Counted from the stretch's first letter, positions 26,249 to 35,813 are shown. The stretch: DNA of 62,461 nt from Anaerococcus porci (GCF_009696575.1 NZ_VULQ01000011.1:1-62461); one strand, 5' to 3'. Program-made: numbers and translations. Notes: generated by a model from the letters alone, not told the origin.

Positions 26249-27634
26249 ATGGAAAAAAGAACAAAACCTTTTGGAATAAAAGATAAGATTGGTTATGCGG
26301 CAGGAGATGTTGGTAATAACTTTACATTTACCTTAGTTTCAAGTTTCTTGATGCTATTTTATACAAATGTATGGGGGATAGATCCAAAAATGGTAGGAAC
26401 CCTATTTTTTGTATCAAGAATAATAGATGCTTTCACAGATGTTGGAATGGGTACAATAGTAGATAAATTCCCGGGAAACAAGGATGGTAAATTTAGGCCA
26501 TTTATTAAATGGGGAGCAATACCAGTTGCAGTAGCAGGATTCTTGCTATTCCAAACAGGTCTAAAAGACCTATCAATGGGACTTAAAATTGCAATAATGT
26601 ATGGAACTTATATACTTTGGGGATCTTTATGTTATACCTTTATAAATATTCCTTATGGATCAATGGCATCAGCAATTACACCAGATCCTGACCAAAGAAC
26701 AGAGCTATCAACCTTTAGAACACTTGGAGCGACCATTGCAGGACTTGTAATAGGCTTTGTAACTCCATATATACTTTATCAAAAAACAGCAGGTCAACCT
26801 GACGTTCTACTTGAAGGAAGATTTCCATTAGTTGCAGGACTTTATGGTATACTTGCAATAATAGCTTATTTTGTATGTTATGGATTTGTAACAGAAAGAG
26901 TAAATATAGCAAGAGAATCAGGCGGCAAAAACGAAAATGTCTTTGCTGGAATTGGAAATGTAATTACTAAAAGATCATTATTATCAATTATCCTAGTGTC
27001 AATTTGTCTACTATTGGGAATGCTTTTAATAGGTTCAATGAACGCTTATGTATACTCAACCTACTTTGGTGATTCAACTGGAATAGCACTTGCAGGACTT
27101 GTAACAACTCTACCAATGCTTATAACAGCACCAATAGCCATGGAATTAGGGAAAAAAATAGGTAAGAAAGAAGCTACAGTAATAGGACTTTTAGGATCAG
27201 CAGCTATATTTTTCATACTATATTTACTAAAAGTTAAGAATATGTACATATTCTTAGCAGGAACAGGACTTGCCTATGTATTCTTAGGAATATTTAATAC
27301 CCTAACTTGGGCAATGATTACAGACGTTATAGACGATCTTGAAATCAAAAATGGAGTAAGAGATGATGGAAAAGTATACGCAATCTACTCATTTGCAAGA
27401 AAATTAGGACAAGCTTTCGCAGGAGGACTAGGTGGATTTGCTTTAGCTTCAATTGGATTTGTACAAGGAGCAGCAACCCAAACGCCAGAAGTTGCAGTAG
27501 GAATCTACAATATAGCAACCTTGATACCAGCCATAGCCCTAGGCTTAGGCGGACTTGTAGTACTATTTTTATATCCACTAAGCAAAAAACAAGTTTCTAA
27601 AAATAACTCTTACCTTTCTGAAAAGAGAGGCTAG
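26249..27634 (+). CDS. GPH-family symporter
   Basis: 461-aa 12-TM transporter. RTKPFGIKDKIGYAAGDVGNNF, RIIDAFTDVGMGTIVDKFPG and DVIDDLEIKNGVRDDGKVYAIYSFARK are the GPH family landmarks. It has an AAAAGGAAA ribosome site. It follows the broken paralog by 33 bp and probably now supplies all uptake for the oxidoreductase/isomerase operon. It ends in a clear terminator. Confidence 0.9.
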   Translation: MEKRTKPFGIKDKIGYAAGDVGNNFTFTLVSSFLMLFYTNVWGIDPKMVGTLFFVSRIIDAFTDVGMGTIVDKFPGNKDGKFRPFIKWGAIPVAVAGFLLFQTGLKDLSMGLKIAIMYGTYILWGSLCYTFINIPYGSMASAITPDPDQRTELSTFRTLGATIAGLVIGFVTPYILYQKTAGQPDVLLEGRFPLVAGLYGILAIIAYFVCYGFVTERVNIARESGGKNENVFAGIGNVITKRSLLSIILVSICLLLGMLLIGSMNAYVYSTYFGDSTGIALAGLVTTLPMLITAPIAMELGKKIGKKEATVIGLLGSAAIFFILYLLKVKNMYIFLAGTGLAYVFLGIFNTLTWAMITDVIDDLEIKNGVRDDGKVYAIYSFARKLGQAFAGGLGGFALASIGFVQGAATQTPEVAVGIYNIATLIPAIALGLGGLVVLFLYPLSKKQVSKNNSYLSEKRG

Positions 27635-27661
27635 GTAAAAAAATTATAAGACAGATAAGTA

Positions 27662-27694
27662 AGACTCTAAGAAAAATTTCTTAGGGTCTTTTTA
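27662..27694 (+). terminator. Rho-independent terminator of the GPH/oxidoreductase operon
   Basis: A stem of about 13 bp (AGACTCTAAGAAA with TTTCTTAGGGTCT, one G-U pair) is followed by TTTTT. Confidence 0.88.
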
Positions 27695-27739
27695 GTACCA
27701 TAAATAGTGTAAGAAAGGAAGTAATTCCTATCTTGCACT

Positions 27740-27910
27740 ATTTTTGTATAATGAAGAAGTAGTATGACGAGAGTCTTTTAGGGTTAAAACATCCGACAAT
27801 AAAACTGTCAACTACCATTTCATTATTAATATTCGGTTAAGCAGGTAGGGCAAAACGTCCGTGTCACAAGCTAAAATGAGTGTAATAGTGCAGGTAGAAA
27901 CTACAAAAGA
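27740..27910 (+). ncRNA. Candidate IS110 bridge RNA (left-end noncoding RNA)
   Basis: IS110 elements encode a bridge RNA in the noncoding end next to the recombinase gene (established for IS621 and relatives). Here the 230 bp before the transposase contain two copies of a motif GGG(T)YAAAACRTCCG, at 27781-27795 and 27848-27861. There are also two copies of GCAGGTAG (27841-27848 and 27890-27897) and a small GACA/TGTC hairpin between them. Twin similar loops fit target- and donor-binding loops, but this is inference without a covariance model. A TATAAT just upstream (27747-27752) could drive it. Confidence 0.4.
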
Positions 27911-27930
27911 AAAAAGAAAGAAGGAAAACC

Positions 27931-29064
27931 ATGATATCTGTAGGAATAGACATATCAAAGGATAAAATTACAGTTTGTTCATTAGAACAAGGAAGCAAAA
28001 TAATCTGGAAACCATTTGATGTTTACCTAAACAAAAGTAAAGTCGAAGAATTATTAAAGAAACTAGAAAAATTAAAAGAAGTAAAAATAACGATGGAAGC
28101 AACAGGAAAATATCATCTACCAATACTTTATGAATTAAAAGAAAGAGGCTACTTTGTAGCAGTAATAAATCCATTAAAGATGAAATAATTTTGCCGAGCC
28201 TTAAACTTTAGAAAAGCAAAAAATGACAACATAGACGCAAAACAAATAGCAGAATATGGACTAATGTATAGGCAAGAATTAGAAGAATACAAGGTAGATG
28301 AAGAAAACTACAGAGTTTTAAAAGAATTAAACAGAAGCTACCAATGTTACATGGAGCTAAGAATCAACCAAATGAACTACGTAGATCAAATAACACATCA
28401 AACATTTCCAGGCATAAAAACACTAATTCCACATAATTAAGGAGACTTTTCAAAAGACAAACTATTAGACTTTTTAAAAAAATGGTGGCATAAAGACTTA
28501 GTATTAGAAAAAACAGAAGAAGAATTTGTAGAAGAATATAAAAGGTGGGCAAAAGAAAAGAGATACCATCCAAATGCAAATAAAGCAAAAGCCATTTACA
28601 AATTAGCAGAGGATAGTATCTCAACATAGCCTTCCTATAACTCAAAAATAGAAACGAATATCAGAGAAGGAATAAACCTGAAAAAACAAATAAATCAGAT
28701 TCTAAATAACATTTTATCATAAATGATAGAAATATCCGAGCCCTTAGAAGAATATCAAGAAGTAAAAAAATTCTCAGGCATATCAGAAAAATTAGCAGTA
28801 CAAATAGTAGAAGAATTTGGAGACCTATCAAAATTTAAAAACAAAAAAAGCCTAATATCTTTTATTGGAATAGACGCACTGCCATATGAATCAGGAAACT
28901 TTAAAGCAGACCAAAGGAAAATAAGTAAAAGAGGAAACACAATACTAAGAAAAGTAGGCTACCAGGCAATGAAATGTATGATGAGTGCTAAAAATCCAGA
29001 AAACGAAATATATAATTACATGATAAAAAAGAAAAAGAAGGAAAAGCCGAGAAAAAAGAATTAA
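27931..29064 (+). pseudogene. IS110-family transposase (DEDD recombinase), four in-frame stops
   Basis: One frame of 377 codons carries the IS110 N-terminal RuvC-like domain (GIDISKDKI, MEATGKYHLPILYELKERG, AKNDNIDAKQIAEYG, giving D-E-D-D) and the C-terminal Tnp_IS116-type domain (FIGIDALPYESGNFKADQRKISKRGNTILRK). Stops occur at 28186 (TAA), 28438 (TAA), 28627 (TAG) and 28720 (TAA). There are no frameshifts, and the first, third and fourth stops look like Gln codons changed by C-to-T. The protein cannot be made intact, so the element is immobile unless helped in trans. Confidence 0.85.
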
Positions 29065-29096
29065 AAGTAGCATAAGATTTGGAAAAATACTAAAAA

Positions 29097-29124
29097 AAGC
29101 CGATTATTTACTTCGGCTTATTTG
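29097..29124 (+). terminator. Hairpin terminator after the IS110 transposase
   Basis: A 7-bp perfect stem AAGCCGA/TCGGCTT (29097-29103, 29113-29119) is followed by ATTT. A second, loopless 18-bp palindrome CCTGAAATTAATTTCAGG lies at 29150-29167. Confidence 0.65.
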
Positions 29125-29237
29125 CCATGCACTAATTTAAATCAAATAGCCTGAAATTAATTTCAGGTTAAGCTTGACTTTTGTTAGCAGGTTTTTATGT
29201 ATAGCTAAAATTATTAGCACCTAATTTAAAAAAATAC

Positions 29238-29266
29238 TTGACAAGTGTTTTCCTATACGATATATT
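29238..29266 (+). promoter_or_regulatory. Strong sigma-A promoter of the IlvD/Edd-GntP-aldolase operon
   Basis: A perfect TTGACA (29238-29243), a 17-bp spacer and TATATT (29261-29266) lie about 100 bp before the first dehydratase gene. Confidence 0.8.
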
Positions 29267-29278
29267 ATAGACAAGTAA

Positions 29279-29310
29279 TTCGTATATACAGCTAAATTCG
29301 TATATACGAA
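29279..29310 (+). promoter_or_regulatory. Tandem operator just downstream of the promoter
   Basis: TTCGTATATACGAA (29297-29310) is a perfect 14-bp palindrome. A partial copy TTCGTATATACA (29279-29290) lies 18 bp upstream. Both fall just after the probable transcription start, a repressor position. The IclR protein at 35016 is the obvious candidate ligand, but the dyad at its own start (34994-35024) has a different sequence, so this is unresolved. Confidence 0.6.
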
Positions 29311-29369
29311 ATAAATAAGTAAGGTAATTTTAACGTTTAAAAGTGACTAAATTATAAGGAGGTCAAAAA

Positions 29370-31076
29370 ATGCCAAAGAAAAATAGTGATAAAATTTTAA
29401 AAGGAACAGAAAATCAATATTATAGAGCCACAATGAAATCTATGGGTTTTACTACAGAGGATTTAAAAAAGCCTATAATAGGAATCGCTAATGCGTGGAG
29501 TGAACTAGTTCCAGGGCATTATAATTTGCGACAAGTTGCACAAAGAGTAAAAGACGGTATATACAGAAATGGTGGAACTCCTGTAGAATTCGGTGTAATT
29601 GGTGGTTGCGATGGAATGGGTCAAGGTCATGTTGGAATGAATTATATAATGCCATCAAGGGAATTGATAGCTGATTCTATTGAGTCTATGGCACAAATTA
29701 ATGCACTCGATGGTATCGTTTTATTAGGATCATGCGATAAAATTGTACCTGGAATGTTAATGGCAGCTGCTAGATTGGATATACCAGCTATTTTATTACC
29801 AGGTGGACCTATGGATGGAGGAATTGAATTTGATGGAAGAGAATCCGATCAAACTTCTAGCATGGAAGCTTTAGGAATGTTAGCTGCAGGGAAAATTACT
29901 GAAGAACAATATAAGATATTAGAAGATCATTCATGTCCTTCTTGTGGGTCTTGCTCTTTTTTGGGGACAGCAAATACAATGTGTGCATTATCTGAAGTTA
30001 TGGGAATGACTCCTCCTGATGGTGGTATCATACCTGCTACAAGTGCAAAAAGATTACAAATAGCACAAGATACGGGATACTACATAATGGAATTATTTAA
30101 AAAAGATATAACTTCAAGAAAAATAATTACTAATAAGTCCATAGAAAATGCTATAAAAGTTTGTACATCAATGAGTGGAAGCACAAATGCTGTAATGCAC
30201 CTAGCTGCTATTGCCATAGAAGCAGAATTAGATATTGATGTTTTAGATACTTTCAACAAGTTTTCTTATGATACACCGAGGTTAGCATCCGTTAATCCAT
30301 CTTCAAAGTGGAATGTTCCAGATTTTTATAGAGCAGGTGGAGTAGTAAGGATTATGCAAAATCTTGGAGATAATCACTTAAATCTTAACCAGTTAACTGT
30401 AACAGGTAAAACTGTAAGAGAAAATATTGAAGATCATTTTTATCCATTTAAAGAAAATAATGAAGTAATTAGACCATTAGATAATCCGTTTGATTACGAT
30501 GGAGGAATAGCAATTTTACGAGGAAATTTAGCCCCTGATACAGGAGTTACAAAACCTGGCGCCTTTGATAGAAGTTTAGATCATTTTAAAGGTAGAGCTG
30601 TTGTATTTAATTCAGAAGAAGAAGCAGAAAAAGCAATTCTAGAAGGTCAAATAAAAGAAGGAGATTGTGTTGTTATAAGATATGAAGGTCCAAAGGGTGG
30701 TCCTGGAATGAGAGAAATGTTTAAAGCTATGAAATTGTTATATGGAAGAGGTTTGGGAAAATCAACAGCATTAATAACAGATGGAAGATTTTCAGGGACT
30801 AATAATGGATTGTTTGTTGGTCACATATCCCCTGAAGCTGCTGAAGGAGGACCTATAGCAATAGTAGAAAACGGTGACGAAATAGAGATAGATATACAAA
30901 GTAGAAGTATAAATTTACTCGTTGACGATAAAACTATTGAAGAACGATTAAGTAAATGGAGAAGACCTGAGCCTAAATTCAACTCAGGATATTTAGGTTT
31001 ATATTCTAGAGTTGCTTCTTCTGGATCAAAAGGTGGAGTGATAGATTATAATTTATTAAACAAAAATCAAGATTGA
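29370..31076 (+). CDS. IlvD/Edd-family dehydratase (sugar-acid dehydratase-like)
   Basis: 568-aa Fe-S dehydratase. The conserved cysteines lie in [36 protein letters not shown] and [45 protein letters not shown] is the C-terminal signature. These enzymes dehydrate 2,3-dihydroxy acids; in this context (GntP permease, DapA-type aldolase) the substrate is more likely an aldonic acid than a branched-chain precursor. A strong AAGGAGG ribosome site is present. It overlaps nothing and is 11 bp ahead of a second, different IlvD/Edd gene. Confidence 0.85.
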   Translation: MPKKNSDKILKGTENQYYRATMKSMGFTTEDLKKPIIGIANAWSELVPGHYNLRQVAQRVKDGIYRNGGTPVEFGVIGGCDGMGQGHVGMNYIMPSRELIADSIESMAQINALDGIVLLGSCDKIVPGMLMAAARLDIPAILLPGGPMDGGIEFDGRESDQTSSMEALGMLAAGKITEEQYKILEDHSCPSCGSCSFLGTANTMCALSEVMGMTPPDGGIIPATSAKRLQIAQDTGYYIMELFKKDITSRKIITNKSIENAIKVCTSMSGSTNAVMHLAAIAIEAELDIDVLDTFNKFSYDTPRLASVNPSSKWNVPDFYRAGGVVRIMQNLGDNHLNLNQLTVTGKTVRENIEDHFYPFKENNEVIRPLDNPFDYDGGIAILRGNLAPDTGVTKPGAFDRSLDHFKGRAVVFNSEEEAEKAILEGQIKEGDCVVIRYEGPKGGPGMREMFKAMKLLYGRGLGKSTALITDGRFSGTNNGLFVGHISPEAAEGGPIAIVENGDEIEIDIQSRSINLLVDDKTIEERLSKWRRPEPKFNSGYLGLYSRVASSGSKGGVIDYNLLNKNQD

Positions 31077-31087
31077 GAGAAATTACT

Positions 31088-32815
31088 ATGAATAAAAAGA
31101 CACAAAAAGCTAAAAAGATCAGAGAAATTTGGGCTCAAAGTGACGCGTTAAGAATGGGCATGGGATGGACTGAAGATGATATTGAAAAACCATTAATAAT
31201 GGTAAATGATGTATTTGGAGAGTCACATCCAGGGAGCATACATCTTGACAAATTAACTAAAGAAATAAATACAGGAATAACAGAAAACGGTGGTAAACCA
31301 GTAGATTTCCATATTACTGATATCTGTGATGGCATAGCTCAAGGACATAATGGAATGAATTATATATTACTTTCACGAGAGATTATTGCTGATATGGTTG
31401 AAATTCATGGAAATGTGCATCCTTGGGATGGGATGGTGTTAGTTTCATCATGTGATAAATCAATTCCTGCTCATTTAATAGCGGCAGCAAGATTAGATAT
31501 ACCTACTGTATTCGTTCCTGGGGGAACAATGAGACCAGGACCTTATATGACTACATCTGGAAAAGGTGGAGAGATTACTTTACAAAAGAAACAAAACAAG
31601 ATAAATGATTTTGAAGTAATGCAATACAAAAAAACGGGTTGTCCATCATGTGGTGCATGTCAATTCTTAGGGACAGCAAATACAATGCAGGCTTTATCTG
31701 AAGCGTTAGGACTATCATTACCGACTACAGCTTTATCTTCTGCAACAATGATAGATATTCAACAAACATCTAGAATGGCTGGAAAAGCAGTAATGAGGTT
31801 AAAAGAAAAAAATATAAAAGTATCTGACATATTAACTAAAGAAGCTTTTGAAAATGCTATAATTGTTCATGCTGCAATTGGAGGATCTACCAATGCCATG
31901 ATACATCTGCCAGCTTTAGCACATGCTTTAGGATGGGAATTAGATGTAAAAAAATTTGATGAAATTAACAAAAAGATTCCTCATTTATGCAATGTTGCAC
32001 CAAGTGGAAGATATCCAGCCGAAACACTTTGGTTTGCAGGAGGGATTCCGGCAGTTCAAGAAGAACTTAGAGAATATTTGAACTTAGACGTTATAACAGT
32101 AACTGGTAATACTCTTGGGGAAAACTTAGATGCTGTAAAATCTAGTGGTTTTTATGAAAGAAATATTGGATATCTTGCAAATTATGGTTTGAAGAAATCT
32201 GACATCATAACACCTATTAATGAAAGCAATGAAAAGGGATCGGTAGCTGTTCTTGAGGGGAATATAGCACCTGATGGAGCGGTTATAAAGTATTCAGCTG
32301 TAAGTGAAGATATGATGTATCATGTAGGAAAAGCAAAAGTCTTTAATTGTGAAGAAGATTGCAATCAAGCTGTAGTGGATGGGAATGTAGATCCAGGCGA
32401 TGTACTTGTGATTAGATATGAAGGTCCAAGAGGTTCGGGAATGCCGGAAATGTATATGACTACTGAAGCTATTATGAGTGATCCAAGAATAAATTCATCA
32501 ACAGTATTAATTACTGATGGGAGATATTCTGGTGCTACAAGAGGTCCTTGCGTAGGACATATATCTCCAGAAGGTGTCACAGGAGGACCAATAGCGTTTA
32601 TTGAAGATGAAGATTTAATTGAGTTAGATATTAATAATAGAACTATTAATATAGTGGGAATAAAAGGGAAAAAAGTAGATAAGTATGAAGTAGAGTCTAT
32701 TATGAAGGAAAGAAAGAAAAAGTGGACACCCCCAAATTTATCTAATAGAAAAGGAATTTTTAAAAAATATACAGAGAGTGCTACATCAGGTATGAAAGGA
32801 GCGTACATGAAATGA
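31088..32815 (+). CDS. IlvD/Edd-family dehydratase (second, divergent copy)
   Basis: 575-aa dehydratase. Cys motifs are [35 protein letters not shown] and [17 protein letters not shown]; the C-terminal signature is ITDGRYSGATRGPCVGHISPEG. An unusual VPGGTMRPGPYMTTSGKGGE insert follows the second Cys motif. ATG 31088 is chosen over TTG 31073 because a GAGAGA ribosome-like tract precedes it. It overlaps the GntP gene by 4 bp. Two adjacent non-identical dehydratases may form a heteromer or handle two epimeric acids. Confidence 0.83.
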   Translation: MNKKTQKAKKIREIWAQSDALRMGMGWTEDDIEKPLIMVNDVFGESHPGSIHLDKLTKEINTGITENGGKPVDFHITDICDGIAQGHNGMNYILLSREIIADMVEIHGNVHPWDGMVLVSSCDKSIPAHLIAAARLDIPTVFVPGGTMRPGPYMTTSGKGGEITLQKKQNKINDFEVMQYKKTGCPSCGACQFLGTANTMQALSEALGLSLPTTALSSATMIDIQQTSRMAGKAVMRLKEKNIKVSDILTKEAFENAIIVHAAIGGSTNAMIHLPALAHALGWELDVKKFDEINKKIPHLCNVAPSGRYPAETLWFAGGIPAVQEELREYLNLDVITVTGNTLGENLDAVKSSGFYERNIGYLANYGLKKSDIITPINESNEKGSVAVLEGNIAPDGAVIKYSAVSEDMMYHVGKAKVFNCEEDCNQAVVDGNVDPGDVLVIRYEGPRGSGMPEMYMTTEAIMSDPRINSSTVLITDGRYSGATRGPCVGHISPEGVTGGPIAFIEDEDLIELDINNRTINIVGIKGKKVDKYEVESIMKERKKKWTPPNLSNRKGIFKKYTESATSGMKGAYMK

Positions 32816-34074
32816 GTGAAGTTACTTTATTAGGTGCTTTATTAGCGTTAGGTATAGCTATTTTTTTAATAATCGTTGGGATACCTGCATCTTATAGTAT
32901 GTTATTTGGAGCATTAGTAGGTGGAATTGTAGGTGGAGCTGGTCTTTCAGGAACATTGAGTATAATGGTAGGCGGCGCTTCTGGCATGACTTCTGCTATA
33001 TTAAGGATTATAGCGGCAGGAGTATTAGCTGGTGTACTCATGGGCTCAGGAGCCGCTAGTACAATTGCTGAAACAATAGTAAAAAAATTAGGTGAAGCAA
33101 ATTCATTAATTGCATTAACTATTTCTACATTTATATTAACAGGGATAGGTGTTTTTGGAGATGTTTCAGTGTTAACAGTATCTCCAATAGGAATACAAAT
33201 AGGTAAAAAAACAAAAGTATCAAAATTAGCTATTTTATTTGCTATGATAGGTGGAGTTAAAGGAGGACAGTTGGCGTCACCAAATCCAAATACGATTGCT
33301 GCAGCAGAGCCTTTTAATGTACCGTTAACCAGTTTGATGCTAGCTGGTGTTATACCTGGTATAGCAGTTGCTATTGCAACAATAATTTTATCTAGAACGC
33401 TAGTAAATAAAGGAAATTTATTTGGCGAACATGAAGAGGAAGTAATATTAGAAAATAAACCTGGATTATTTGCCTCAATAATTGGTCCGATTGTATCTAT
33501 ATCTCTATTGGTTCTTAGACCGATTGCAGGAATAGAAATTGATCCTATAATTGCTTTGCCAGTAGGAGGTATTGTGGGATGTCTTGCAATGGGCAAATAT
33601 AAAGATTTTATATCTCTATCTACTTTAGGATTGGATAAGATGAGTAGTGTTGTGTTACTTCTATTAGGAACTGGTACTATTTCTGGAATTATTTCAAATT
33701 CCTCAATCCAAGAAGTTGTAATAGGATTTGTTGAACACGTAGGTCTACCAGGATTTATGTTAGCTCCAATTGCAGGTATTACTATGGGAGCTGCTACGGC
33801 ATCTGCTACGGCAGGATCTTCTGTAGGAGGTAATATATTCGGAGAATCAATATTAGCTTCAGGAGTTGCTCCATTACAGGCAGCACAGATGATATATACA
33901 GGAACAATTTGGTTTGATAGCTTACCTCATGGTAGTTTCTTTCATGTAAGTTGTGGTTCTGTTAATATGAAAATAAAACAAAGATTAAAATTACTACCAT
34001 ATGAGTTATTGATAGGAATAGCAGGATCCATAGTTTCTGTACTTTTATATGGTGTTATAGGATTGAATTTTTAG
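32812..34074 (+). CDS. GntP-family permease (sugar-acid:H+ symporter)
   Basis: 420-aa membrane protein with 12 or more hydrophobic segments. GVFGDVSVLTVSPI, GGQLASPNPNTIAAAEPF and GAATASATAGSSVGGN are GntP/gluconate-permease-type segments. It is closely paralogous to the permease at 40687-41958, with the same length and the same motifs SPNPQAIALSDYF and GAATASATAGSTVGSQ. It is coupled by ATGA to the second dehydratase and is likely the importer of the acid it dehydrates. Confidence 0.82.
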   Translation: MSEVTLLGALLALGIAIFLIIVGIPASYSMLFGALVGGIVGGAGLSGTLSIMVGGASGMTSAILRIIAAGVLAGVLMGSGAASTIAETIVKKLGEANSLIALTISTFILTGIGVFGDVSVLTVSPIGIQIGKKTKVSKLAILFAMIGGVKGGQLASPNPNTIAAAEPFNVPLTSLMLAGVIPGIAVAIATIILSRTLVNKGNLFGEHEEEVILENKPGLFASIIGPIVSISLLVLRPIAGIEIDPIIALPVGGIVGCLAMGKYKDFISLSTLGLDKMSSVVLLLLGTGTISGIISNSSIQEVVIGFVEHVGLPGFMLAPIAGITMGAATASATAGSSVGGNIFGESILASGVAPLQAAQMIYTGTIWFDSLPHGSFFHVSCGSVNMKIKQRLKLLPYELLIGIAGSIVSVLLYGVIGLNF

Positions 34075-34083
34075 GAGGACTTT

Positions 34084-34983
34084 ATGTGTGAAATAATAGT
34101 ACCAGTTGTTACAATATTTGATGAAAATGAAAAACCGGATTTCGAAGAAAATAAGAAAGTCATAGATTTTCTTATTGAAGGTGGTGTTGATGGGATTCTA
34201 GTACTTGGAAGTACTGGAGAATTTACAGTTTTAGACTATGAAGATAAATTACAATTTGCTAAAGACTACTACGAGTATACAAATGGCAGGGTTGATTTAT
34301 ATTTTGGAAGCAATTGTGCTTCATTTGAAGATACAGTAAAGCTTAGCAATGAAGCTATAAAAATAGGCTATAAAGGTGTTATGGTTATGGGACCATATTA
34401 CTTTGCCATGGATGATGAAAAAATCTTTATATATTATAATGAATTAGCAAAAAAAGTTAATGGAAATGTATATATTTATAATTTTCCAGCCAGAAGTGGT
34501 TACTCTGTAAGTGGTGAAGTATATGCTAAATTAGTTGAAGAAAACTCAAATATAGTAGGTCTTAAAGATTCAGTTCTAGACCCACTTCACACTAATAGTC
34601 TACTAAGAGCTACAGAAGGTCATAAGACAAAAATTTACTCAGGATTTGATGACCAATTCTTATATAACCTTTCAACAGGTGGTTCAGGATGTATAGGTGC
34701 TCTTTCAAACTTAGTACCAGAAATATGGTCAGATCTCGTTAAATCAACAAAGGAAAAGAACTTTGATAGAGTATATAAACTGTCTAATTTAATTCACAAA
34801 CTAATGCCTCTATATGATTTAGATAGTAACTTTTCACACTTATTCAAAAAATTAATGGCAGTAAGAGGAGTAGATATCTCTCCTAGGTCAATATTTCCAT
34901 ACAATCAACTTTCAGATGAAGTATTTGAAAAAGGAAAAGATATTCTAGAAAAGGTAATTAAAGAGTACGAAGAAATCAAGTAA
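34084..34983 (+). CDS. Dihydrodipicolinate synthase-family aldolase (2-keto-3-deoxy acid aldolase-like)
   Basis: 299-aa class I aldolase of the DapA/NAL superfamily. GSTGEF (42-47), the catalytic Tyr in YNFPARSG (Y132) and the Schiff-base Lys in VGLKDSV (K161) are all in place. The lysine-biosynthesis DapA arginine context is not apparent, and the gene sits after two IlvD/Edd dehydratases and a GntP permease. It therefore probably splits a 2-keto-3-deoxy sugar acid to pyruvate plus an aldehyde, as YagE/YjhH do. A strong AGGAGG ribosome site is present. Confidence 0.85.
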   Translation: MCEIIVPVVTIFDENEKPDFEENKKVIDFLIEGGVDGILVLGSTGEFTVLDYEDKLQFAKDYYEYTNGRVDLYFGSNCASFEDTVKLSNEAIKIGYKGVMVMGPYYFAMDDEKIFIYYNELAKKVNGNVYIYNFPARSGYSVSGEVYAKLVEENSNIVGLKDSVLDPLHTNSLLRATEGHKTKIYSGFDDQFLYNLSTGGSGCIGALSNLVPEIWSDLVKSTKEKNFDRVYKLSNLIHKLMPLYDLDSNFSHLFKKLMAVRGVDISPRSIFPYNQLSDEVFEKGKDILEKVIKEYEEIK

Positions 34984-34986
34984 TTG

Positions 34987-34995
34987 TGATATAAT
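34987..34995 (+). promoter_or_regulatory. Extended -10 promoter in front of the IclR gene
   Basis: TGATATAAT is a perfect extended -10 element (TGnTATAAT). No -35 is needed or evident. Transcription would start at about 35002, giving a leader of only about 14 nt that falls inside the dyad at 34994-35024. Confidence 0.55.
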
Positions 34996-35024
34996 ATTCC
35001 ATGACTGGAGGAATCATGGAATAT
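34994..35024 (+). promoter_or_regulatory. 11-bp perfect dyad overlapping the IclR ribosome site and start codon
   Basis: ATATTCCATGA (34994-35004) and TCATGGAATAT (35014-35024) are exact inverted complements around the 9-nt loop CTGGAGGAA, which holds the Shine-Dalgarno sequence. The start codon (35016-35018) lies in the 3' arm. As DNA this is a good autoregulatory operator over the transcription start. As RNA in operon read-through, it would bury the start codon. Confidence 0.6.
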
Positions 35025-35804
35025 AAATTACACAATCCTACCCTTAGAGTAGTAAAAATTCTTGATTTAATAAACAACTTCGAAAACGGTCTTTCATTTT
35101 TAGATATATCAACTAAACTAGAAATTCCAAAAAGCACACTAAGCCCAATTCTAAAAACACTGGAAATTACTAATTTTATTGAAAAAAATGATAAGGGATG
35201 CTATGTGGCATCCTTTAAACTTTTTCAATTAGGCCTATCTTATTCAGGAAGACTTGATTGTCTTTCAATGATTAGAAAGCAGATGGAAATAGTAGTGGAT
35301 AAAATTGGTGAAATAGTACAATTTGGAGTCCTAATAGATGATATGGTACTGTACCTAGAGAAGGTAAACGCACCAGATAATATTGAAATAGTAAGTTCTG
35401 TAGGAAAGAAAATTCCAGCTATATATACTGGACTTGGAAAGGCACTTTTATCTGGATTTAGTGATGAAGAAATAATAGAAAAATTTAAAGACTATGAATT
35501 TGTAAGGTATACAGAAAACTCAATAACAAATATTGATAGGCTACTTGATGAAATACACATGGTAAGGGAAAAGGGATATGCGGTTGAAAACCAAGAATTC
35601 ACCCTTAATACTTCATGTGTAGCTGTACCTATTAGAGAAGATGGGATAATTAAGGGAGCAATGTCTGCTACCTATCCAAATTTTAGAAAAACTGAAAATA
35701 CAGAAAATTTCATCTCTAAAGTTTTATTAGAACAAAAAGAAATTATAGAAGATATTATAAAGATTCAAAATTTGAAATTAGATTTTACAAACAGTGAGCA
35801 ATAG
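35016..35804 (+). CDS. IclR-family transcriptional regulator
   Basis: 262-aa regulator. The N-terminal winged helix is residues 5-65 (LRVVKILDLINNFENGLSFLDISTKLEIPKSTLSPILKTLE). The C-terminal IclR effector domain has GKKIPAIYTGLGKALLSG, MVREKGYAVENQEF and CVAVPIREDG. The start at ATG 35016 is chosen because GGAGG lies 5 bp upstream; ATG 35001 has no ribosome site. It probably governs the flanking sugar-acid genes and, via the dyad at its own start, itself. Confidence 0.9.
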   Translation: MEYKLHNPTLRVVKILDLINNFENGLSFLDISTKLEIPKSTLSPILKTLEITNFIEKNDKGCYVASFKLFQLGLSYSGRLDCLSMIRKQMEIVVDKIGEIVQFGVLIDDMVLYLEKVNAPDNIEIVSSVGKKIPAIYTGLGKALLSGFSDEEIIEKFKDYEFVRYTENSITNIDRLLDEIHMVREKGYAVENQEFTLNTSCVAVPIREDGIIKGAMSATYPNFRKTENTENFISKVLLEQKEIIEDIIKIQNLKLDFTNSEQ

Positions 35805-35813
35805 GGGTAAATT

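Larger units (their letters stand above)
27695..29125 (+). mobile_element. IS110-family insertion sequence, inactive
   Basis: A noncoding, structured left end (about 27695-27930) precedes a single transposase frame with four in-frame stops (27931-29064), followed by a hairpin at 29097-29119. IS110 elements lack terminal inverted repeats, so exact ends cannot be set from this sequence alone. The limits given are approximate. Confidence 0.7.
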
